From Candidatus Nomurabacteria bacterium RIFOXYD2_FULL_35_12 (lineage in GTDB: Bacteria > Patescibacteriota > Minisyncoccia > Phycocordibacterales > UBA9973): a stretch of 21,833 bases of DNA. A program made the position numbers and the translations under genes. The stretch's first letter is position 1, and each line of letters starts with the position of its first letter. Under the pieces are notes generated by a model. The model had not been told where the DNA came from. It saw only the letters and a list, made by a program, of their open reading frames with translations, and did no database searches. The stretch is taken from the NCBI GenBank assembly GCA_001786365.1, contig MFWK01000018.1, positions 1-21,833 of the forward strand, in the 5' to 3' direction. This document shows, piece by piece, positions 12,807 to 18,406 of the stretch.

Positions 12807-13430
12807 ATGAAAAATTATTTTTTACAAAAGAATAGAGCCTGCCCGCAATGCATAAAGCATAGCTTTTGCAGGCGGGGGTTTACTTTAGTCGAGACGCTTG
12901 TCGCTTTGGCTATTTTTACCACTTCTTTACTCGGTATAATGTCTATTTTATCAAGTAGTATTTCCAGCACTTATTATGCTAGACAAAAAATAGTAGCTTC
13001 TTATTTAGCTCAAGAAGGCATTGAGTATATTAGAAACATGCGTGACACTTATGTTCTCTACAGTGCTACTGGACAAGATGGCTGGAATGCATTTAATACC
13101 AAACTTACTCCGTGTGACGTAAGTGGTAATGGATGTTTCTTTAATGCTGACAATCTTTCTTCTTTATCTAATCCCATTACAAATATGCCAATGACTAATC
13201 TTCCACTTACTCTTTGTTCTACTACTGCTTGTTCTGATGGTAATTTATTTTATGATTCAACAACAGGAAAGTATGGTTTTTTCGGTGAACCTACTGTTTA
13301 TACAAGAAAGATTATTGTAAGTATTATTAGTTCAGACGAAACTAGGGTTTCTTCGACTGTTTCTTGGACACAAGGTTCCGGAAATTACAGTATTGTTTTT
13401 ACAGAAGATTTATTTAATTGGGTAGAATAA
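12807..13430 (+). CDS. Minor pseudopilin, PilV/GspI-like, with palindrome-encoded leader insertion
   Basis: I take the ATG at 12807, one base after the previous stop; the frame is also open to an in-frame TTG at 12795. The 207-aa prepilin has leader MKNYFLQKNR, then the residues of a 39-nt palindrome (ACPQCIKHSFCRR), then G|FTLVE and helix TLVALAIFTTSLLGIMSIL. The segment ARQKIVASYLAQEGIEYIRNMRD is typical of GspI/PilV minor pilins. Without the insertion the sequence would read QKNRG|FTLVE, which resembles the QKNNRG|F of the PilX-like gene downstream. The insertion places three cysteines in the leader, which should be removed by PilD. Confidence 0.85.
   Translation: MKNYFLQKNRACPQCIKHSFCRRGFTLVETLVALAIFTTSLLGIMSILSSSISSTYYARQKIVASYLAQEGIEYIRNMRDTYVLYSATGQDGWNAFNTKLTPCDVSGNGCFFNADNLSSLSNPITNMPMTNLPLTLCSTTACSDGNLFYDSTTGKYGFFGEPTVYTRKIIVSIISSDETRVSSTVSWTQGSGNYSIVFTEDLFNWVE
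12838..12876. repeat. 39-nt palindrome, family B copy 2, in a PilV-like leader
   Basis: It starts CCTGCCCGCAATGC and ends TTGCAGGCGGG, with ATGC-ATAAA-GCAT inside. It has the same length as 10005-10043 and differs at five positions, but is inserted in codon phase 2 and so is translated in another frame. The empty site reads AATAGAG/GGTTT. Confidence 0.9.
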
Positions 13431-13438
13431 TCAAGATA

Positions 13439-13477
13439 GTTATAAAGTAAAAAGTTATAAAGTTTATAAAGTAAAAA
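13439..13477 (+). repeat. AT-rich ATAAAGT spacer repeat before the PilX-like gene
   Basis: GTTATAAAGTAAAAAGTTAT and AAAGTTTATAAAGTAAAAA lead directly into the ATG at 13478. It is a near-identical copy of 12102-12139. Confidence 0.75.
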
Positions 13478-13912
13478 ATGAAACATAAAGATTTACAAAA
13501 GAATAATAGAGGGTTTGTAATACTTTTTGCCGTTACAATTTCAAGTATTATTTTAGCGATAGCTTTGGGTGTTTCAAATGTAGCATTAAAAGAAATAATG
13601 TTCGGCACTTCGGCTAAAGACACAAATGAAGCTTTCTTTGCGGCAGATACAGGTGCAGAATTTGTGCTTTTAAAAGATAAATCTCTTTTTTATACACAAC
13701 CTGACCCAGGTAATGAATCTTCTTGGTCTGAAATTATTCCTGAAATAAATGGTATAGTTGGCGGTAGTTGTGCTAAAGTGACTATAAGAAAATATTACAT
13801 TGCTGAGGATATGGTAACTACGGTTATATCTAAAGGATATAATGTCGGAGATGATTTATGTACATCTACCAGTTTGAATCGTATTGAACGTGAGATAAAA
13901 ATATCTTACTAA
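13478..13912 (+). CDS. PilX-like minor pilin
   Basis: The 144-aa protein begins MKHKDLQKNNRGFVILFAV. It has a pilin-type leader and G|F site, but lacks the Glu+5 of the other prepilins (FVILF), as in PilX/GspK-type tip pilins. The N-terminal helix IILAIALGVSNVALKEI is followed by KDTNEAFFAADTGAEFVLL, the characteristic PilX_N region in which A-A-D-x-G-x-E is conserved. It is much shorter than GspK. It is the last minor pilin before ligA. Together with the three preceding genes it could form the tip complex that starts pilus assembly. Confidence 0.82.
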   Translation: MKHKDLQKNNRGFVILFAVTISSIILAIALGVSNVALKEIMFGTSAKDTNEAFFAADTGAEFVLLKDKSLFYTQPDPGNESSWSEIIPEINGIVGGSCAKVTIRKYYIAEDMVTTVISKGYNVGDDLCTSTSLNRIEREIKISY

Positions 13913-13929
13913 ATCGCTTGTCGTAGATT

Positions 13930-16041
13930 ATGGATAAAATAGAAGCCCAAAAAAGAATAATAAAATTGCGAAGTGAAATCGCGCGTTTACGAGATGCATA
14001 TCATGTTAAAAATGCACCGAATGTTACGGATGATGTTTATGATTCATTGACTCGTGAGCTAAAAACACTTTTGCAAAAATATCCAGAATTTAATGATTTA
14101 AATGCGCCTGAAAACAGGGTTGCCGGAAAACCGCTTGATAAATTTATTAAAGTAAAACACAAAGTTCGGATGCTTTCTTTAAATGATGTTTTTTCAGAGG
14201 AAGAGCTTTATGATTGGGAAAAAAGAATTAAAAAACTTTTACCTCCCGGAAAAACACTCGGTGTTAAGGGCTCCCAAACACCGGGTGTTGGGGAGGGGAT
14301 GAATTATTTTTGTGAGGTAAAATTTGATGGTTTGGCTGTGTCTTTAATTTATGAAAATAGTAAATTCATTCGTGGTGCTACGAGGGGTGATGGTTTTATT
14401 GGAGAAGATATTACAGAAAATTTAAAAACAATAAATTCTATTCCTTTAATACTAAACAAGCCATTTCCGGCATATTTAGAAGTTCGTGGTGAAGCATTGA
14501 TGAGTAAAAAGACATTAATAAAGTTAAATCTTGAAAATGAAAAGGAGGGCAAGCAGTTATTTGCTAACACCAGAAATGCTGCAGCTGGGAGTCTGCGTCA
14601 GCTTGACCCAAATCTTGCCAAAGAAAGGCATTTGGATTTTGTCGCTTATGATTTGATTAGCGAAGGTTTGGTAAAGAATTCTCCCGCCTTCGCCCTCGGA
14701 GACATAGGACAGGGAACCCACGGATCCTTGAATTCTTTACCAAACCTTCGTTTACACTCTGAAAAGCACGATATGTTGCGACATTTAGGATTTAAAGTTG
14801 AAAAATTAGAAGAGAAATGTAAAAACTTAGAAGAAGTTATTGTTTTTATAAAAAAGTTTGAAAAAATACGTCCTGATTTTCCTTTTGGCACGGACGGTAT
14901 TGTGATATCAGTAGATGATTTGAAATTACAGGAAATTTTAGGAGTTGTCGGCAAAGCTCCACGATATATGGCAGCTTTTAAGTATCCGGCGGAAAGAGCG
15001 ACGACTGTGGTAAAAGATATTTTAGTAAATGTTGGGCGCACAGGTGTGCTCACACCACTAGCAGTCTTTGACCCGACTTTGGTTGCTGGTTCTACAGTCT
15101 CAAAAGCCACATTGCACAATATGGATCAGATAGAACGTTTAGATTTACGTATAGGGGATACAGTAGTGATAGAAAAAGCGGGGGATGTCATCCCAAAAGT
15201 TGTAGAAGTGCTAATTAGAATGCGCACTGGTAAAGAGAAGAAATTCAAAATGCCGACAAGCTGTCCAACTTGTGGGACAAAGATAGAAAAAAAAGAAGAT
15301 TTAGTTGCAAGTTTTTGCCCGAATCCAAAATGTCCGGCAAAAAATGAAAGATATTTGGAACATTTTGTTTCTGTGTTTGAAATTTATGAACTCGGTCCCA
15401 AAATTTTAAGGCGTTTTAAAGATGAAGGGTTAATTACCGATGCAGCAGACATCTTTACTCTTACCAAAGAAGACATTGCTCCACTTGAGCGCTTTGGGGA
15501 AAAATCTGCGGATAATATCGTAAAAGAGATAGAAAATAAGAAACATATTACGCTTTCAAAGTTTTTATGGGCGCTCGGGATACTGCATGTGGGTGAGGAA
15601 ACAGCGCGTGATCTAGCTATTCATTTCGGAACTTTAGAAAAAATGATGTCGTCAGCAAGGACTACCCTTGCTGAGATTAATAGTATAGAAAATATCGGTC
15701 CTGCCGTATCAAAAAGCTTACATGAATTTTTTAATGAAAAAAATAATTTAAATTTTATAAAAAAACTAGAGAAAAATGGCGTAGTTATAGAGAAAGCTGA
15801 AAAGAAAAAAGCTGGAAAATTTACTGGAATGAATTTTGTTTTAACTGGAACTCTTTCCACGATGTCACGTGAAATAGCGAAAGAAAAAATTCTTAATTTG
15901 GGTGGAAAAGTAGTGGGTTCTGTTTCCAAAAATACTTCTTATGTCGTTACTGGCGCTGAACCCGGGTCAAAGTTTAAAACAGCAGAGAAGCTGGGGGTAA
16001 AAATCTTGAAAGAAGAAGAGTTTTTGAAGTTATTGAAATGA
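13930..16041 (+). CDS. ligA: NAD-dependent DNA ligase LigA
   Basis: The 703-aa enzyme seals nicks using NAD+ and is longer than the usual length of about 670. The adenylated lysine is K131 in CEVKFDGLAVSL. NTPase motifs include RGDGFIGEDITEN, EVRGEALM, NTRNAAAGSLRQLD and FGTDGIVISVDDL. The zinc finger is C445, C448, C463 and C468. Helix-hairpin-helix repeats follow, and a BRCT domain occupies about 625-703 (FVLTGTLSTMSREIAKEKI). The extra length comes partly from two in-frame palindromic insertions: residues about 114-122 (before the catalytic lysine) and about 244-274, the latter bounded by a perfect 21-bp inverted repeat. It ends two bases before the 3' end of the convergent tRNA gene. Confidence 0.96.
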   Translation: MDKIEAQKRIIKLRSEIARLRDAYHVKNAPNVTDDVYDSLTRELKTLLQKYPEFNDLNAPENRVAGKPLDKFIKVKHKVRMLSLNDVFSEEELYDWEKRIKKLLPPGKTLGVKGSQTPGVGEGMNYFCEVKFDGLAVSLIYENSKFIRGATRGDGFIGEDITENLKTINSIPLILNKPFPAYLEVRGEALMSKKTLIKLNLENEKEGKQLFANTRNAAAGSLRQLDPNLAKERHLDFVAYDLISEGLVKNSPAFALGDIGQGTHGSLNSLPNLRLHSEKHDMLRHLGFKVEKLEEKCKNLEEVIVFIKKFEKIRPDFPFGTDGIVISVDDLKLQEILGVVGKAPRYMAAFKYPAERATTVVKDILVNVGRTGVLTPLAVFDPTLVAGSTVSKATLHNMDQIERLDLRIGDTVVIEKAGDVIPKVVEVLIRMRTGKEKKFKMPTSCPTCGTKIEKKEDLVASFCPNPKCPAKNERYLEHFVSVFEIYELGPKILRRFKDEGLITDAADIFTLTKEDIAPLERFGEKSADNIVKEIENKKHITLSKFLWALGILHVGEETARDLAIHFGTLEKMMSSARTTLAEINSIENIGPAVSKSLHEFFNEKNNLNFIKKLEKNGVVIEKAEKKKAGKFTGMNFVLTGTLSTMSREIAKEKILNLGGKVVGSVSKNTSYVVTGAEPGSKFKTAEKLGVKILKEEEFLKLLK
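14271..14295. repeat. In-frame palindrome in ligA (family C copy 1)
   Basis: CTCCCAAACACC (14271-14282) and GGTGTTGGGGAG (14284-14295) are inverted with one mismatch. The core CAAACACCGGGTGTT recurs as CAAACATCGGGTGTT in truB at 17303-17317. It is translated within KGSQTPGVGEG, just before the adenylation motif. Confidence 0.75.
14661..14750. repeat. 90-nt in-frame insertion in ligA bounded by a perfect 21-bp inverted repeat
   Basis: The arms at 14661-14681 and 14730-14750 (starting CGAAGGTTTGG and ending CCAAACCTTCG) are exact reverse complements with a 48-nt loop. The 90 nt equal 30 codons, are read through without a stop, and fall between YDLIS and LHSEKHDML, which are normally close together in LigA. 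The loop begins with CTCCCGCCTTCG-like sequence also seen in comF. Confidence 0.88.
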
Positions 16042-16043
16042 TG

Positions 16044-16130
16044 CGGAGGCGGTGAGATTTGAACTCACGAGACCCTTTCGAGCCTGCCACCTTTCCAAGG
16101 TGGTGGAATAAACCACTATCCGACGCCTCC
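16044..16130 (-). tRNA. tRNA-Ser (anticodon GGA)
   Basis: Read on the minus strand, the acceptor stem GGAGGCG (16130-16124) pairs with CGCCTCC (16051-16045) and G is the discriminator. The anticodon stem-loop CCACC-TTGGAAA-GGTGG gives anticodon GGA, reading UCC/UCU serine codons. A long variable arm (CAGGCTCGAAAGGGTCTCG region) and the T arm GTGAG-TTCAAAT-CTCAC follow, as expected for a class II serine tRNA of 87 nt. CCA is not encoded. The 3' end lies two bases from the ligA stop codon on the opposite strand. Confidence 0.93.
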
Positions 16131-16167
16131 GTACTCTTAATTTACATTATTTAAAATAAAAAGAAAG

Positions 16168-16176
16168 TGTTATAAT
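16168..16176 (+). promoter_or_regulatory. Extended -10 promoter upstream of the cupin gene
   Basis: TGTTATAAT, the same 9-mer as before pilin 1. Transcription would start near 16183, exactly where the palindromic element and its ATG begin, giving a leader of about 108 nt for the cupin gene. Confidence 0.6.
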
Positions 16177-16182
16177 AAACTT

Positions 16183-16295
16183 ATGAATCCCGTTAGAAAT
16201 TTACAAAATGGGATAAGATTATAAAAATAACAAAATTTGTTGTCTTTATTTATAGAAATATGAGTACGGACAGTATGATTTCTAAACGGGATGAA
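16183..16295. repeat. Long palindromic element, family A copy 3, ending on the cupin start codon
   Basis: ATCCCGTTAGAAAT (16187-16200) pairs with ATTTCTAAACGGGAT (16278-16292) with one bulged base. The ends read ATGAATCCCG and CGGGATGA, as in the copies before pilB and the GspH-like gene. A 13-codon ORF (MNPVRN...) starts at its left ATG. The AT of the cupin ATG is part of the closing stem. Confidence 0.85.
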
Positions 16296-16689
16296 AGGAT
16301 ATAATTCAAACATAGAAAAAGAGACATTAGCAAATAAGAATTTTAGGAAGGTTCTTTACACAGCAAAACATTGTCAATTAGTTTTAATGAGTTTAAAACC
16401 AAATGAAGATATAGGTATGGAAGTCCATACAGACAATGATCAATTCTTTCGTTTTGAACAAGGAGAAGGTAAATGCGTAATCGATGGAAATTTTTACAAT
16501 CTTGAAAATGGATCAGTTATTATAGTTCCAGCCGGAGCGCAACATAATATTATAAATACTTCCTCCACTCAAGATTTAAAACTTTACACGATTTATTCTC
16601 CAGCCCACCACAAAGACGGTGTGGTGAGGGCTACAAAACAGGAAGCAGAAAAAGACAGTCCGGAATTTGATGGAAAGACGACTGAATAG
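16291..16689 (+). CDS. Small cupin-domain protein
   Basis: The 132-aa single cupin barrel has motif 1 around MEVHTDNDQFFRFEQGEG (H46, with D50/Q51 downstream) and motif 2 around PAGAQHNIIN (H85). One metal-binding histidine of the usual HxH pair is missing (HTD), so metal binding is uncertain. The start MKGYNSNIEKETL fits the expected N-terminus of this small cupin group and falls exactly on the last ATG of a palindromic repeat. Cupins of this kind are often annotated as mannose-6-phosphate isomerase-like, but the substrate cannot be told. It is followed by truB after 3 nt. Confidence 0.85.
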   Translation: MKGYNSNIEKETLANKNFRKVLYTAKHCQLVLMSLKPNEDIGMEVHTDNDQFFRFEQGEGKCVIDGNFYNLENGSVIIVPAGAQHNIINTSSTQDLKLYTIYSPAHHKDGVVRATKQEAEKDSPEFDGKTTE

Positions 16690-16692
16690 TGG

Positions 16693-17466
16693 ATGAATAA
16701 TATTCTTAAAAAAATATTATTACTAAATAAAAAAGAAGGGGAAACACCGCTTTCTGCTCTTGAGAGTTTTCGAAAGAAAAATAAAAAATATAAAGATGTA
16801 AAAATGACTTATGCTGGACGGCTAGATCCGATGGCAAGCGGATTGTTGCTTGTACTATCAGGAGAGGAGACAAAAAATAAAGAAAAATATCTAGCTTTAG
16901 ATAAAGAATATGAATTTGAGGTTCTTTTTGGTTTTGCTACGGATACTTATGATATTTTAGGTAAGGTGTTAAAGATAGAAGTTGTGAGGTCTTGCCTCAC
17001 AATAAAAGAGTTAGGAAAAAAGATAAAAGATAATTTGAAATTTTTTACCGGTAAATTTAAGCAAAAATATCCAATATATTCTTCAAAAACCGTCAAAGGT
17101 AAACAGCTTTTCGAATATGCGAGGGTGGGTGAGGAGGTAGAGGTTCCGGAACATGAAGTTTTTGTAAAAGAATTAAAGTTTTTTAAATTGAGAAAGATAA
17201 ATAATAAAAAACTTTTGGAAAATATAGAAAAAAGAATTAAAAAAATAAAAGGAGATTTCAGGCAAAAAGAGATTTTAAAAATTTGGCACAAAAATCTCAC
17301 TGTCAAACATCGGGTGTTTGACACTGGATTTTATGTTGCAAGATTTAGAATTAAATGCAGTAGCGGTACATATGTGCGAAGTATTTCGGATGGATTGGGA
17401 CAGAAGATAGGAATTCCAGCTTTGGCTTTTTCCATCAAAAGAACAAGAATTGGAAATTTAAGATAA
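16693..17466 (+). CDS. truB: tRNA pseudouridine(55) synthase TruB
   Basis: The 257-aa enzyme isomerises U55 in the T-loop of tRNAs. The catalytic aspartate is D45 in TYAGRLDPMASGLLLV. KEYEFEVLFGFATDTYD, KQKYPIYSSKTVKGKQLFEYAR and the C-terminal KCSSGTYVRSISDGLGQ are family motifs. It ends soon after the last motif, so the C-terminal PUA-type domain of longer TruB proteins is missing. Two palindromes are translated in it: TTGTGAGG/CCTCACAA (16982-17002) and TGTCAAACA/TGTTTGACA (17301-17323). A Lys-rich segment (KKLLENIEKRIKKIKGD) also lies between the core motifs. It sits 3 nt after the cupin gene and directly before the DUF475 gene. Confidence 0.92.
   Translation: MNNILKKILLLNKKEGETPLSALESFRKKNKKYKDVKMTYAGRLDPMASGLLLVLSGEETKNKEKYLALDKEYEFEVLFGFATDTYDILGKVLKIEVVRSCLTIKELGKKIKDNLKFFTGKFKQKYPIYSSKTVKGKQLFEYARVGEEVEVPEHEVFVKELKFFKLRKINNKKLLENIEKRIKKIKGDFRQKEILKIWHKNLTVKHRVFDTGFYVARFRIKCSSGTYVRSISDGLGQKIGIPALAFSIKRTRIGNLR
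16982..17002. repeat. Translated hairpin in truB
   Basis: TTGTGAGG (16982-16989), loop TCTTG, CCTCACAA (16995-17002): a perfect 8-bp stem over 21 nt. It encodes the VVRSCLT segment in a region where TruB proteins usually have a loop. Confidence 0.65.
17301..17323. repeat. Translated palindrome in truB (family C copy 2)
   Basis: TGTCAAACA (17301-17309), loop TCGGG, TGTTTGACA (17315-17323): a perfect 9-bp stem. It shares its core with the ligA palindrome at 14271-14295. Confidence 0.7.
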
Positions 17467-17484
17467 GTGGAGTATCATATAACT

Positions 17485-18405
17485 ATGATATTTTCTGCTT
17501 TAGTTACGATAATAGGTCTTTCGCTTTTCGAGGCGGTTTCTTCTGTTGATAATGCCATTATCAATGCGGAAGTGCTCTCTACCATGGGTGCCAGGGCAAG
17601 GCGCTGGTTTTTGACTTGGGGTATGTTTATTGCTGTTTTTCTCGTTCGTGGACTTTTACCTTTTGTTATAGTTTGGTCTTTTAATACATCCTTGACTCCA
17701 TTTCAGATTTTATCAGCTGCTTGGTCTAATGATCCTCTCGTTTTGGATTCTATAGAAAAATCAGCTCCGATTCTTCTAGTTGCCGGCGGAGTTTTTCTTT
17801 TATTTTTATTTTTACATTGGCTTTTTCTTGAAGAGAAACATTTAGGTTTACCAAAAACAGAGAAATTTTTTATGTCCAAAGGTGTTTGGTTTTATGCCAT
17901 AGTTTCTATTTTACTCGCAGTTATCTGCTGGTTTGCGCTTAAAGAAAATAGTCTGATGGGCTTTGGGGCGGTAGTCGGTTCAAGTTTGTTTTTTATTACT
18001 CATGGTTTCAAACAAAATGCCGAAGAACAAGAAAAAAAATTACTCGGAAGTACTAGTTCGGATTTGAGCAAGCTTTTCTTTTTGGAAATAATTGATACGA
18101 CTTTTTCTATCGATGGAGTTCTCGGCGCTTTTGCTTTCACACTTTCTGTTCCTTTGATTTTAATTGGAAATGGTTTCGGGGCTTTACTAGTGAGACAAGT
18201 CACAATAAGCAATATTGAAAGAATAAAAAAGTATGTTTATTTAAAAAATGGTGCTATGTATTCCATTCTTGTTTTAGGAATAATCATGATCTTGCATAGT
18301 TTTGGTTTTAAGATTCCGGAATATGTTTCACCAGTTGTGACGATATTTATTATTCTTTTCTTTTTTTGGAAATCAAAATTACATTTAGAAAATGGCATAA
18401 AATAA
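17485..18405 (+). CDS. DUF475 / TerC-like integral membrane protein
   Basis: The protein has 306 aa from ATG 17485, or 312 aa from a GTG at 17467 that abuts the truB stop. I prefer the ATG because GGAG lies 12 nt upstream, but the choice is open. About eight hydrophobic segments are visible. Family-type motifs are LSLFEAVSSVDNAIINAEVLSTM (about residues 12-34, with Glu and Asp in helices) and FLEIIDTTFSIDGVLGAFAFT (about 200-220). These paired acidic motifs are those of TerC/DUF475 proteins, which are linked to metal-ion transport or tellurite resistance. The natural substrate is unknown. The gene sits in a tight row with truB and the helicase gene. Confidence 0.87.
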   Translation: MIFSALVTIIGLSLFEAVSSVDNAIINAEVLSTMGARARRWFLTWGMFIAVFLVRGLLPFVIVWSFNTSLTPFQILSAAWSNDPLVLDSIEKSAPILLVAGGVFLLFLFLHWLFLEEKHLGLPKTEKFFMSKGVWFYAIVSILLAVICWFALKENSLMGFGAVVGSSLFFITHGFKQNAEEQEKKLLGSTSSDLSKLFFLEIIDTTFSIDGVLGAFAFTLSVPLILIGNGFGALLVRQVTISNIERIKKYVYLKNGAMYSILVLGIIMILHSFGFKIPEYVSPVVTIFIILFFFWKSKLHLENGIK

Positions 18406-18406
18406 G

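Noticed and set aside
14661..14750. Intron or programmed translational bypass in ligA
   Set aside because: The 90-nt segment is in frame and free of stops, and I see no take-off/landing codon pair or intron signals. Simple translation is the economical reading; it remains testable.
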